From RH-AL1 sp965214415 (lineage in GTDB: Bacteria; Pseudomonadota; Alphaproteobacteria; Rhizobiales; Beijerinckiaceae), in contig CBDCBQ010000002.1 of the NCBI GenBank assembly GCA_965214415.1, positions 186,001 through 250,000 of the forward strand: 64,000 bases of DNA, read 5' to 3'. Made by a program: the position numbers and the translations under genes. Below the pieces are notes generated by a model that did not search any database, was not told where the DNA came from, and saw only the letters and a list, made by a program, of their open reading frames with translations. Each line of letters begins with the position of its first letter. The stretch's first letter is position 1. Positions 1 through 7,767 of the stretch are shown here, piece after piece.

Positions 1-677
1 AGCCGCATGCCATCGCGCGGATCCGGACGACCGGCGGCCGCTTGCTGTATCAGCGCCGTCCCGGCAACAACGGCCGCGTGATCGCGCCGCACGACGTCGC
101 GCTGATGAACACGATGATGACCGAGACGCTGCTGTCTGGCACGGCACGGAAGGGCGAACTGGAAGGCTGGCAGGCCGGTGGCAAGACCGGCACCAGCCAG
201 GATTATCGCGACGCGTGGTTCGTCGGCTACACGAGCCGCCTCGTCGCCGGCGTCTGGCTGGGAAACGACGATTCATCGCCCACGCGGAAGGCGACCGGCG
301 GCACGCTGCCGACCGAGATCTGGTCACGTTTCATGAAGCAGGCCTCGGCCGGGCAGACGCCGAGCCCCCTGCCCTATGGCACCGCGCACGGAGCGCCGAT
401 GCTCGCGCCCGACCAACCCTCGGCATTGCAGACCGCGCTGCCCTCGAGCCTGTTCGGCATCCCGATCCCCGGGCTCGGACACGCGGAGCCTGCCCCCGTC
501 GTCGCGTCGCGGACGCCGACCCGCGCTCATGATGCCTACGACGAGATGTCGCCGTCGCAACCGCCGCGGCCCTTGGCGCGCGCGCGAGACGACGAGAGCG
601 GGCAGGACGGCCCACGTCAGGCCACCGCCGGCCGCGACCGGTCGCTCGTGGAGAAGCTATTCGGCGCGCCGCTGTAA
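1..677 (+). CDS. Penicillin-binding protein 1A, C-terminal part (truncated by window edge)
   Basis: This is the 3' end of a class A PBP (glycosyltransferase/transpeptidase). The reading frame is open from base 3, so the start lies outside the window. The transpeptidase KTG box is visible (GGKTGTSQD, about bases 178-204), followed by the usual DAWFVGYT and VAGVWLGND segments. After the catalytic domain comes a proline-, alanine- and arginine-rich tail of about 100 residues, as in alphaproteobacterial PBP1A. It would cross-link peptidoglycan in the periplasm, anchored by an N-terminal membrane helix that is not in view. The SxxK and SxN motifs are also outside the window. The family assignment is firm; 1A versus another class A paralogue is inference. 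Confidence 0.9.
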   Translation, partial: PHAIARIRTTGGRLLYQRRPGNNGRVIAPHDVALMNTMMTETLLSGTARKGELEGWQAGGKTGTSQDYRDAWFVGYTSRLVAGVWLGNDDSSPTRKATGGTLPTEIWSRFMKQASAGQTPSPLPYGTAHGAPMLAPDQPSALQTALPSSLFGIPIPGLGHAEPAPVVASRTPTRAHDAYDEMSPSQPPRPLARARDDESGQDGPRQATAGRDRSLVEKLFGAPL

Positions 678-718
678 CTCCACGGCTGACCTATCCAAGC
701 ATGACGCGGACACAGAAA

Positions 719-736
719 CGGCCCCGAAAGGGGCCG
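719..736 (-). terminator. Rho-independent terminator-like hairpin
   Basis: A perfect 7-bp GC-rich stem with a GAAA tetraloop lies between the PBP end and the small secreted gene. Read on the minus strand it is followed by TTTCTGTG, so it best fits termination of the leftward gene at 761-1012. It could also stop the rightward PBP transcript, although the plus-strand side lacks a T run. Confidence 0.55.
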
Positions 737-760
737 CTTCGATCATCGATCGCCGTGCGA

Positions 761-1012
761 CTACATGTGCTTCTTCTTCATCTTGTGCTTCTTCGACATC
801 TTCTTCATCGATTTCGAGGACGACATATCGCCTTTGGACATGTCGCCCTTCGACATATCGCCCTTGGACATGTCGCCGCCCTTCATGGCGGCGTCGGGCG
901 TCGGCGCGGTCGGCGGCTCGTTGGCCTGCGCCTGGGCGACGACAACTGTCGCGGGGATCGTCGCGAACGACATGGCGGCGACGAGCGCCGCAGTGGACAG
1001 CTTCCTCAGCAT
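761..1012 (-). CDS. Small secreted pentapeptide MxKDx-repeat-like protein
   Basis: This 83-residue protein has a clear signal peptide (about residues 1-29, hydrophobic core followed by VAQAQA). The mature part carries four near-identical five-residue repeats of the form GDMSK (about residues 46-65) and ends in a Lys/Met/His-rich tail. The layout matches the pentapeptide MxKDx repeat family of small periplasmic proteins, whose function is unknown; Met/Asp/His content suggests metal binding, which is inference. It is transcribed alone and followed by the hairpin at 719-736. The repeats make the DNA here locally repetitive. Confidence 0.75.
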   Translation of the reverse strand: MLRKLSTAALVAAMSFATIPATVVVAQAQANEPPTAPTPDAAMKGGDMSKGDMSKGDMSKGDMSSSKSMKKMSKKHKMKKKHM

Positions 1013-1140
1013 GGTGGTTCCTCTCGCTTATCGGAGCGTTGATCGCTCTCGGCGTGCGACAATGGCCTCGGCGCAGCAAGGTTGCGTCGAACGAGCATCC
1101 GCGAAAGTCGCTAAGTGACGGCTCGCAAGAGCCGAAAGTC

Positions 1141-1371
1141 CTACTTTTTGCCGAAAGCCAATCCGCCGAAGCGCGAGTTGAAGCGCGACAGGCGACCGCC
1201 GCGATCGAGCAGCTGCGCCGAGCCGCCGGTCCACGCCGGGTGCGTCGTCGGGTCGATATCGAGCTGCATCGTGTCGCCCTCGGCCCCATAGGTCGAGCGG
1301 GTCATGAACTCGGTGCCATCGGTCATCACGACCTTGATCATGTGATAGGACGGATGGATGTCGGCTTTCAT
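1141..1371 (-). CDS. rpmE: 50S ribosomal protein L31
   Basis: This 76-residue protein starts MKADIHPSYH and contains the hallmark stretches TDGTEF, LDIDPTTHPAWTGG and RVSRF-like GGRLSRFNSRFGG, all diagnostic of bacterial L31. It belongs to the zinc-free form, since no CxxC is present. An in-frame extension upstream of this Met exists but is not conserved L31 sequence, so the inner ATG is chosen. A short 6-bp stem (1119-1134) lies just downstream and may help termination. L31 bridges the ribosomal subunits at the central protuberance. Confidence 0.95.
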   Translation of the reverse strand: MKADIHPSYHMIKVVMTDGTEFMTRSTYGAEGDTMQLDIDPTTHPAWTGGSAQLLDRGGRLSRFNSRFGGLAFGKK

Positions 1372-1489
1372 CGTCGGCTCGGGAATTTGAGAAAAGGATC
1401 GCGCTTCGGCGCTGGCGCTGCGCGAGCCTATAGAGCAGCCGATCCCAGGCGGCAAGGCGGCGCGAACGCCGCCAGCCGCCGGGACGGGA

Positions 1490-1762
1490 TCAGTGCACGC
1501 TCACCATGTGCAGCTCGTTCTGCATGGCGTTCGCGAGGGCGGCGTCCTTCGAGTCCGTCAGGACAAGCGGCTTGCCGCTGGCGCCGAGCAGCGCGAACAG
1601 CTGCATGCCGGGCTGGATGCCAGCCGGTACCTCGGGAAACAGCGTGCCGAGGTCTTCCGCGCGGATCGGCTTCAGATAGGCGACGAGGCCCTCGCCGAGA
1701 TGCTCGAGTTGCTCCTCGCTCAGCACCGGGGTCTTCGGCTCTTTCTGCGTCACGTTCAACAT
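1490..1762 (-). CDS. DUF1150 family protein
   Basis: This 90-residue acidic protein with segments LSEEQLEHLGEGLVAYLKPI and ELHMVSVH fits DUF1150. The gene is commonly found next to hsp20 genes in Alphaproteobacteria, as here. Three Met codons are possible. The one at 1762 is chosen because a GAGAGG Shine-Dalgarno sits about 9 bases upstream, whereas it would directly abut the Met three codons earlier. Function is unknown; the constant pairing with Hsp20 suggests a role in stress proteostasis, which is inference from context. Confidence 0.85.
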   Translation of the reverse strand: MLNVTQKEPKTPVLSEEQLEHLGEGLVAYLKPIRAEDLGTLFPEVPAGIQPGMQLFALLGASGKPLVLTDSKDAALANAMQNELHMVSVH

Positions 1763-1813
1763 TGGTTTCATCCTCTCTGCCGCGGTCGTCACGACCCGCG
1801 CGCCGGTGCCGAC

Positions 1814-2242
1814 CTAGTCGCGCACGTTGATGCCGATCACCGTCCCTCGCCGTTGCGGTTCGGGCCGATGTAGATCGATGGACAGGAGCCCGTTGACCAG
1901 GTCCGCGCTGGCGACCTGCATTCCGTCGGCGAGAAGAAAGACGCGTTGGAACTGCCGCGCGGCGATACCGCGATGCAGATAGACGCGCTCCCGTTCGTCG
2001 ACTTGCCGCCCCCTGATCAGGAGCTGCCCATCCTCGACGAGAACCTCGAGGGCGTCGCGGGTGAAGCCGGCGACGGCCAACGTGATCCTCAGCGTATCGG
2101 GCGTGCTCTCGGTCCGGGCGATCCGCTCGATATTGCAGGGCGGATAGCCCTCCGGCGCGGATCGAGCGACGCGGTCGAGCGCGCGTTCGATCTCGTCGAA
2201 CCCCAGCAGAAACGGGGTACCCGGAGGCGGCATGCGGGACAT
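1814..2242 (-). CDS. Small heat shock protein, Hsp20/IbpA family
   Basis: This 142-residue protein has an alpha-crystallin domain (about residues 30-125). It includes the phenylalanine-rich N-terminal arm PFLLGFDEIERAL, the beta-strand IRGRQVDERERVYLHRGIA and the GxLxI-like NGLLSIDL motif near the C-terminus. Class A bacterial Hsp20 proteins hold unfolding clients for DnaK/ClpB. The start at 2242 has an AAGG ribosome site six bases upstream; a second in-frame ATG follows three codons later. It probably forms an operon with the DUF1150 gene 51 bp downstream. The leader carries three hairpins (see 2248-2316). Confidence 0.93.
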   Translation of the reverse strand: MSRMPPPGTPFLLGFDEIERALDRVARSAPEGYPPCNIERIARTESTPDTLRITLAVAGFTRDALEVLVEDGQLLIRGRQVDERERVYLHRGIAARQFQRVFLLADGMQVASADLVNGLLSIDLHRPEPQRRGTVIGINVRD

Positions 2243-2247
2243 GGCGT

Positions 2248-2316
2248 ACCTTGTCGAAGCCTTCCGGCCTTCGCTAGAACAGGAGCCCCGAAGGCGCTCC
2301 ACACGGCTTTCGCCGT
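2248..2316 (-). promoter_or_regulatory. Hairpin-rich 5' leader of hsp20, candidate RNA thermometer
   Basis: Read leftward, three successive hairpins precede the hsp20 start: 2303-2316 (5-bp stem, GAAA loop), 2282-2300 (stable stem with TTCG loop) and 2255-2273 (stem with GGAA loop). The last ends two bases before the AAGG Shine-Dalgarno at 2249-2252. Rhizobial small heat-shock genes are classically controlled by ROSE-type RNA thermometers built from consecutive hairpins, so this arrangement is suggestive. I do not see the canonical U(U/C)GCU motif pairing directly with the ribosome site, so a standard ROSE element is not proven. Confidence 0.4.
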
Positions 2317-2490
2317 CAAGCCAATATGGCCTCTTTTGGAAGCCGTTCAAGCAAACCGCGTCGTCATGGTTTGTGCTTCCTTGCGTCATGCGGCCTGGGA
2401 CATGTCAGCGCGCAAGGTTGGGCTTGGCGCCGCCCCGGCCTATGCTCGGCCGACGAATCGAGACCGGCGCACGATCATCGGGAAACCTTG

Positions 2491-3588
2491 ATGCGGCACA
2501 TCGATCCAGTGGGCGCTCGTCTGGCGTTGAGCGCCTTGGTCCTCGCCAGCGCGACCGGCACGGCCGGCGCGGCGCCGTTCGATTTCCTGTTCGAGCGTAC
2601 GCCACCCCCGTCGGCGCCCACCCGAGCGCGCCGCGGTCTGCCACACAGACCGCCGGCACCGCGGCCATCGACCGCCGCCGAGATCCCGCTACCCGTGCCC
2701 CGTCCGCGTTTCGCGGGTGACCGGCCGATCACGCCCGGCGTCGCGACAGAAGACCGCCTCAAGCCGGCTGACGCCAAGTCAGCGGAGCCCACGGTTGCCG
2801 AGAGTGCAGGCACGCCGCCCTTGCCGCCGCCGAAGCCCGCCGAGCTCGAGACGCCCTCGGCGCCGGCGACGGCACACGCCGATCATGTCGAGCTCGCCCA
2901 GCACGTCGAGCCGCCACCCAAGCCCGCCGAGGTCGCCAAGCCTCTCGCGCAGAGCCCGCCCGCACCCGGCCCGCCGGCGGTCGCGCCCAGTGGTGCCACC
3001 ACCGCCTTCGTTCCGCTGTCGCCGGACGACGATCCGCAATGCCCGGGCCGCCTTGTCGCGCGCCATGTCGCAGTCGCGTCGATCGCCATCGGCCCGCAAC
3101 CCGACGAGCGCTGCACGGTGGTCGAGGCGGTGCGGCTCACCGAGCTGACGATGCCGGACGGCGGCACGGTCGCCTTCCCCGACCACCCGACCATCGCCTG
3201 CACCACGGCGGACGCGTTCTCGTCCTTCGTGCGCGACCTGATGGTGCCGCTCGCCAAGGGGACGTTCGGCTCGCCCGTCCAGGCGATCTGGACGGGCCCC
3301 GGCCTCGAGTGCCGCTCGCGCGACCACATCTTTGGCGCCAAGCTGTCCGCGCACGGCCAGGGGCTCGCCATCGACATCGCCCAGCTGAAGCTCGCCGACG
3401 GCCGCGTCATCGAGGTCGGCGATCCCAAGACCGACACCGAGACCGGGTTCGAAAGCGCGTCGCGGGCCGGCGCCTGCGGCTATTTCCACACCGTGCTGGG
3501 GCCGGGCTCCGACGCCTACCACCGCACGCACTGGCATTTCGATCTCGAGGTGCGCGGGTCCAAAGGCGACGGCAAATATTGCAAATGA
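2491..3588 (+). CDS. Extensin-like family protein (secreted, proline-rich)
   Basis: This protein has 365 residues. A signal peptide (about residues 1-27, ALSALVLASA...AGAA) is followed by a long Pro/Ala-rich linker (about 30-185) and an extensin-like C-terminal domain (about 185-365). That domain holds conserved cysteines and the motifs SAHGQGLAIDI and THWHFDLE, which resemble the His/Asp zinc-ligand pattern of VanY-type D,D-carboxypeptidases. A role in peptidoglycan remodelling is likely but inferred. The ATG at 2491 is preceded by GGGAAA; the open frame upstream lacks family similarity. It is a single gene after the divergent hsp20. Confidence 0.85.
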   Translation: MRHIDPVGARLALSALVLASATGTAGAAPFDFLFERTPPPSAPTRARRGLPHRPPAPRPSTAAEIPLPVPRPRFAGDRPITPGVATEDRLKPADAKSAEPTVAESAGTPPLPPPKPAELETPSAPATAHADHVELAQHVEPPPKPAEVAKPLAQSPPAPGPPAVAPSGATTAFVPLSPDDDPQCPGRLVARHVAVASIAIGPQPDERCTVVEAVRLTELTMPDGGTVAFPDHPTIACTTADAFSSFVRDLMVPLAKGTFGSPVQAIWTGPGLECRSRDHIFGAKLSAHGQGLAIDIAQLKLADGRVIEVGDPKTDTETGFESASRAGACGYFHTVLGPGSDAYHRTHWHFDLEVRGSKGDGKYCK

Positions 3589-3774
3589 ACTATTGCGGAT
3601 GAGCCGGTCGAACTAGCGAGCATCGAAATCGCGGCTTCCGCGGCTGAATTTTCGAGCGTACCGCGAGATAGATCAGTTCCGGGAGGCAACCGCTTCACCA
3701 AAGCTTCGATTGTCGCAGGCACGACCAGCCCGTTCCGAGGGCGACTAGTCGCTGCATGGGCCAGGAGCTTCGAC

Positions 3775-4209
3775 ATGGGCATTCTCGATACGATCATTGG
3801 CAGCCTGCTGGGCGGCTCGAATGCGTCACCCGGCATGAGCAACGTGCTGACCGACATCCTCGGCGGCGGCAACCAGGCCGGCGGCCAGGGCTATACTCAG
3901 AGCGGCTCCCAGGCCGGAGGCGGCGGTAACGTCCAGGGCACGGCGGGCGGGCTCGGCGGCCTGATCTCGATGTTCGAGGGCGCGGGGCTCGGCCAGGTCG
4001 TCCAATCGTGGATCGGCAACGGCGCCAACAGCTCGGTCTCCCCCAGCGATCTGCAAAACGTCTTCGGCGATCGCGTGCCCGGCATGGCGCAGCAGGCTGG
4101 AATGAACCAGGGCGATTTCCTCAACCAGCTCAGCCAGCATCTGCCGAACGCGGTGAACGGCATGACGCCGGATGGGCAGGTGCCGACCAACTCTTCGGTC
4201 GACGTCTGA
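3775..4209 (+). CDS. YidB family (DUF937) protein
   Basis: This 144-residue protein begins MGILDTIIGSLLGG and has a glycine/glutamine-rich middle followed by GAGLGQVVQSWIGNG and DLQNVFGDRVPGMAQQAGM, the typical DUF937/YidB core. It is probably a soluble cytoplasmic protein of unknown function. CAGGAG lies about 9 bases upstream of the ATG. The PDZ-domain gene starts two bases after its stop codon, so the two are probably cotranscribed. Confidence 0.88.
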   Translation: MGILDTIIGSLLGGSNASPGMSNVLTDILGGGNQAGGQGYTQSGSQAGGGGNVQGTAGGLGGLISMFEGAGLGQVVQSWIGNGANSSVSPSDLQNVFGDRVPGMAQQAGMNQGDFLNQLSQHLPNAVNGMTPDGQVPTNSSVDV

Positions 4210-4211
4210 GC

Positions 4212-4850
4212 ATGCTCGCACGCATCGTCACGGCCACAACGGCCGCCGTCCTCATCGGCACGCAGGCCGTCACGGGCACGGCGTTCGCGGACAACAAGAT
4301 GGGGTATCAGCTCGAGACCCCACAGCTGGCGGCGGGGCTCGCACGCGCCGGCGGCTCGCTGGGCATGCGGGTCGGCCCCGAGCAGGAGATCACCAGCGAG
4401 GGCCTCACCTTCGAACTCCTGAAGGTCGAGGGCGTCGGCGCGAACTCGCCGGCCGCGCAGGCCGGCCTCGCGGTCGGCGACCGCATCATCGCGGTGAACG
4501 GCCACGTGTTTCCGAGCACGGCGACCTTCGCCGACTATGTCGGCGCCGTTCCGCCGGGCAAGCAGATCGAGGTCGACTACATCCCCTCCGGCGGCGGCCC
4601 GGACAAGGCGCAGCGCGTCGGCGTCACCGTCGGCGAGAAGGGGCAGGCCGCGCCGGCGCATCAGGCCACGGACGGCGGGCAAGGCGGCGGGCGGGAGGGT
4701 CTTTCGACCGGCGCCAAGGTCGCGATTGGGCTCGGCGCGGCTGCCGTCTTCGGCTGCTACGAGCTGAATTGCTTCGCCCGCCTGAAGAAGAAGTACGAGG
4801 AGGAGCGGGTCAAGTACCGGCAGAAAACGCCGGCGCCCGCCCCGAGGTAA
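4212..4850 (+). CDS. Secreted/membrane PDZ-domain protein
   Basis: This 212-residue protein has a signal peptide (about residues 1-29), a PDZ domain (about 50-145, with GANSPAAQAGLAVGDRIIAVNG as the ligand-binding region) and a hydrophobic segment (about 168-190). It ends in a charged tail containing LKKKYEEERVKYRQK. No protease domain is present, so it is not a DegP-type enzyme. It is more likely an adaptor or scaffold in the envelope. The start is two bases after the YidB-family gene, pointing to translational coupling. Its partner is unknown. Confidence 0.75.
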   Translation: MLARIVTATTAAVLIGTQAVTGTAFADNKMGYQLETPQLAAGLARAGGSLGMRVGPEQEITSEGLTFELLKVEGVGANSPAAQAGLAVGDRIIAVNGHVFPSTATFADYVGAVPPGKQIEVDYIPSGGGPDKAQRVGVTVGEKGQAAPAHQATDGGQGGGREGLSTGAKVAIGLGAAAVFGCYELNCFARLKKKYEEERVKYRQKTPAPAPR

Positions 4851-4927
4851 GGCGATCGACCAAAGCGCGAGCGTCTTGACAGAAGCGAGCCAACCCTGCC
4901 GGTAGGAGCCTCGGATGGAGGTCTTTC

Positions 4928-5353
4928 GTGCGCTGGTGGTGGCGGATTGTCGTGACGCTCGTGCTGGCGCCGATCGTATGGCTGCTGGCGGCGATCTATC
5001 TCGGCACGACGACGGGTGGCACTGCCGATGCGCTCGCCAAAGCCTCGCTCGCGAGCCTGCCCAAGCTCTACCTGATCTACAACTTGCCGGCGCTCGCGGT
5101 CATCGCGCTGGTGCTCCTGCCGGTCGACCGGCTGCTGACGTCGATCGGCGCCGATCTGCTGATCGTCGCCGTCGCACCGATCCTCGCCTATCTTGTCCCG
5201 GTCGTGCTCTCGCTCGTCATCCGCGACCCGCGTCTCGATGCCACCGCGATCCATGGTCTATCCTTCACCTATGGTCTCGTCTTCGGCTTGACCATCCGCG
5301 AGCCGCGGTGGACGACCGGCGCCGCCGCCGCCAACAATGAGCGAAACGCATGA
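4928..5353 (+). CDS. Small integral membrane protein, function unknown
   Basis: This 141-residue protein with a GTG start has a strong GGAGG site seven bases upstream. Four hydrophobic segments are visible (about residues 5-25, 45-66, 75-100 and 106-122), so it should sit in the inner membrane. I do not recognise a family. Its stop overlaps the start of the next gene by four bases (ATGA), implying an operon with the HugZ-like gene. Confidence 0.7.
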   Translation: MRWWWRIVVTLVLAPIVWLLAAIYLGTTTGGTADALAKASLASLPKLYLIYNLPALAVIALVLLPVDRLLTSIGADLLIVAVAPILAYLVPVVLSLVIRDPRLDATAIHGLSFTYGLVFGLTIREPRWTTGAAAANNERNA

Positions 5354-6111
5354 GCGAGGACAAAGGGGAGCTGGAACCCCAGCCCGGCCAGGATCCCGCT
5401 TTTGCCCCGCTCGCGGAATCGAAACGGCTGTTGCGCCAGACCCGCGCCGGCACGCTGGCGACGCTGAACGGCTCGGGCGACCCGTTCGCCTCGCTGGTCA
5501 CGGTCGCGACCGACCCCGACGGCGCGCCGCTGATCCTCGTGTCGCAGCTCTCCGCGCATACCCGCCACATGGACCGGGACCCGCGCGTCTCGCTGCTGCT
5601 CGCCGAGACCGGCGCCGGCGACCCGCTGGCGCATCCACGTCTCACCATCACCGGCCGAGCCGCCAAAGTGACAGAGCCGGCGGCGCGCCTGGCCGTGCGG
5701 ACGCGGTTCCTCGCCCGCCACCCCAAGGCCGAACTCTACGCGGACTTCGGCGACTTCTCGTTCTGGCGCATCGCGATGGAACAGATCCATCTGAACGGCG
5801 GCTTTGCGCGCGCCGCGCGTTTTCCCGCGAGCCGCTTGCTGACGCCGCTCGCCGGTGCCGAGACCCTGCTCGCGGCCGAAGCCGGCGCGGTGGCGCACAT
5901 GAACGCCGACCACCTCGACGCGCTTGCCCTCTATGCCGAAAAGCTCGCCGGCAAGCCGCCCGGCGCCTGGCTCGCCACCGGCATCGACCCCGACGGCATG
6001 GACCTCGCCTGCGGCGACGATACGGCCCGCATCCCCTTCGCGGCGCCGATCGCGCACCCTGGGGATCTGCGGAAAGTGCTGGTGGAGATGGCCCGCGCGG
6101 CGCGGGGGTGA
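5350..6111 (+). CDS. HugZ-like pyridoxamine-phosphate-oxidase-fold protein with DUF2470 domain
   Basis: This 253-residue protein has an N-terminal FMN-binding split-barrel (about residues 25-165, with LRQTRAGTLATLNGSGDPFASLV) and a C-terminal DUF2470 domain (about 175-250, with HMNADHLDAL). This order is that of the HugZ/heme-utilisation family, whose members bind or degrade heme. The MNxDH motif is the usual DUF2470 signature. It overlaps the upstream membrane gene by four bases and lies 68 bp before an ABC transporter pair. Heme binding is inferred from family only. Confidence 0.85.
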   Translation: MSEDKGELEPQPGQDPAFAPLAESKRLLRQTRAGTLATLNGSGDPFASLVTVATDPDGAPLILVSQLSAHTRHMDRDPRVSLLLAETGAGDPLAHPRLTITGRAAKVTEPAARLAVRTRFLARHPKAELYADFGDFSFWRIAMEQIHLNGGFARAARFPASRLLTPLAGAETLLAAEAGAVAHMNADHLDALALYAEKLAGKPPGAWLATGIDPDGMDLACGDDTARIPFAAPIAHPGDLRKVLVEMARAARG

Positions 6112-6179
6112 GCGAGCTATTCCGCCGTTCCCCACCTGCGGGAGAAGGACAGTCCGCGCCTTTCCGGTAGCGCTCGGAG

Positions 6180-6971
6180 ATGACCACGGCATCAGCCCCG
6201 CCCGCCATCGAGATGTTCGCCGCCGAGAAAGTCTTCGCGGACGGCACGACGGCGCTCGCGCCGATCGACCTCGCGGTGGCGCAGGGCGAGTTCGTCTCGC
6301 TGATCGGGCCGTCGGGCTGCGGCAAGAGCACCTTGCTTCGGCTCGTGGCCGGCCTGGAGCGCCCGAGCGCCGGACGCGTCGCCCGGTTCGGCGGCGACGC
6401 GCCCGGCGGCCCGGATCGGCGCCTCGCCTTCGTCTTCCAGGACGCCACGCTGATGCCGTGGGCGCGGGTCGCGACCAACGTGCGCCTGCCGCTCGACCTC
6501 GCGGCCGTCACCAGGTCCGAAAGCGCGCCGAAGGTCGAGCAAGCCCTCGCCCGCGTCGGTCTCGCCTCCCAAGCGCGCAAATACCCGCGCCAGCTCTCCG
6601 GTGGGATGCGCATGCGCGTCTCGATCGCCCGCGCGCTCGTCACCGAGCCTGATCTCCTGCTGATGGACGAGCCGTTCGGCGCGCTCGACGAGTTCAGCCG
6701 CGACGCCCTCGATGCCGACCTCGCCGCGCTGTGGTGGCAGCGGCGCTTCTGCGCGCTCTTCGTGACGCATTCGATCACCGAGGCGGTGTTCCTCTCGACG
6801 CGCATCGTCGTGATGGCGGCGAGGCCGGGCCGGATCTTTCGCGAGATCGTGATCGACGCGCCGCTGCCGCGCGACGCGGCGTTCCGCGCGAGCGCGCGCT
6901 TCGCCGATCTCTGCCGCGACCTGTCGCTCGCGCTGACGGACGCCTCGCTCTCCGACGGTCCCGCGTCATGA
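6180..6971 (+). CDS. ABC transporter ATP-binding protein (nitrate/sulfonate/taurine type)
   Basis: This 263-residue ATPase has Walker A GPSGCGKST (about residue 42), a Q-loop FQDATLMPW, the signature LSGGMRMRVSIARAL, Walker B LLLMDEPFGALD and the switch His in FVTHS. The QDATLMPW loop and MRMRV signature are typical of SsuB/TauB/ThiZ-like importers. It overlaps the permease by four bases (ATGA). There is no substrate-binding protein gene beside it, so the substrate (sulfonate, nitrate, pyrimidine or other) cannot be named. Confidence 0.9.
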   Translation: MTTASAPPAIEMFAAEKVFADGTTALAPIDLAVAQGEFVSLIGPSGCGKSTLLRLVAGLERPSAGRVARFGGDAPGGPDRRLAFVFQDATLMPWARVATNVRLPLDLAAVTRSESAPKVEQALARVGLASQARKYPRQLSGGMRMRVSIARALVTEPDLLLMDEPFGALDEFSRDALDADLAALWWQRRFCALFVTHSITEAVFLSTRIVVMAARPGRIFREIVIDAPLPRDAAFRASARFADLCRDLSLALTDASLSDGPAS

Positions 6972-7759
6972 CGCGCGCCAAACTCGCCGCGGCGATCCTC
7001 CCGCCGCTCGTCACGGGCCTCGTCGTTCTCGCGGCGTGGGAAGGGGCGTGTCGCGTCTTCGCGATCCCGCCGTACTTGTTCCCGGCGCCGAGCGCGATCG
7101 CGGCCACGTTCATCGCGAACTGGCCGGCGCTCCTGCGCGCGCTCGCGAACACCATGGCGGTGACGTTCGCGGCCTTTGCCCTTGCCATCGTGATCGGCGT
7201 GCTCGTCGCCGCCCTCTTCGTGCAGAGCCGGTCGATCGAGCGCAGCCTGTTTCCCTATGCGGTGATGCTGCAGGTGACGCCGATCGTCGCGATCGCGCCG
7301 CTCATCATCATCCTCGTCAAGAACACGCAAGCCGCGCTCGTCATCTGCGCGACGCTGGTCGCGCTGTTTCCGATCATTTCCAACACGACGCTCGGGCTGC
7401 GCACCATCGATCCCGGCCTGCGCGACATCTTTGAGCTCAACAACGCGAGCGGCTGGCAGACGCTGGTCCGCCTGCGCATCCCCTCGGCGCTGCCGTACTT
7501 CTTCGCGGGGCTGCGGATTTCGAGCGGACTCGCGCTGATCGGCGCCGTCGTCGCCGAGTTTGTCGCCGGCACGGGCGGGCGCGGCGCCGGCCTCGCCAAC
7601 GAGATCCTGCAGTCGGGCTACGAACTCGACATCCCGCGCATGTTCGCCGCGCTGCTGCTCATCACGCTCGCGGGCGTCGCGCTGTTTCTCGCGATGGCCG
7701 GGCTCAGCACCTGGGCGCTCGGCGGTTGGCACGACAGCGCGCGCCGGCCGGAGACTTGA
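6968..7759 (+). CDS. ABC transporter permease (SsuC/TauC-like)
   Basis: This 263-residue inner-membrane permease has about six helices and the binding-protein-dependent transport loop (ASGWQTLVRLRIPSALPYFFAGLRIS, about residues 163-188). The N-terminal FPAPSAIAATF segment is typical of the nitrate/sulfonate/bicarbonate permease family. It is translationally coupled to the ATPase. The periplasmic binding protein must be encoded elsewhere or has been lost. It is convergent with the glycosyltransferase gene, with eight bases between stops. Confidence 0.9.
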   Translation: MTRAKLAAAILPPLVTGLVVLAAWEGACRVFAIPPYLFPAPSAIAATFIANWPALLRALANTMAVTFAAFALAIVIGVLVAALFVQSRSIERSLFPYAVMLQVTPIVAIAPLIIILVKNTQAALVICATLVALFPIISNTTLGLRTIDPGLRDIFELNNASGWQTLVRLRIPSALPYFFAGLRISSGLALIGAVVAEFVAGTGGRGAGLANEILQSGYELDIPRMFAALLLITLAGVALFLAMAGLSTWALGGWHDSARRPET

Positions 7760-7767
7760 CGGTACGA

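Noticed and set aside
2326..2490. N-terminal extension of the extensin-like protein
   Set aside because: The signal peptide begins at the ATG at 2491, which has a suitable ribosome site; the upstream frame overlaps the hsp20 leader.
5648..7732. Long minus-strand frame opposite the ABC transporter
   Set aside because: It encodes Arg/Asp/Glu-rich low-complexity sequence and overlaps three genes with clear motifs.
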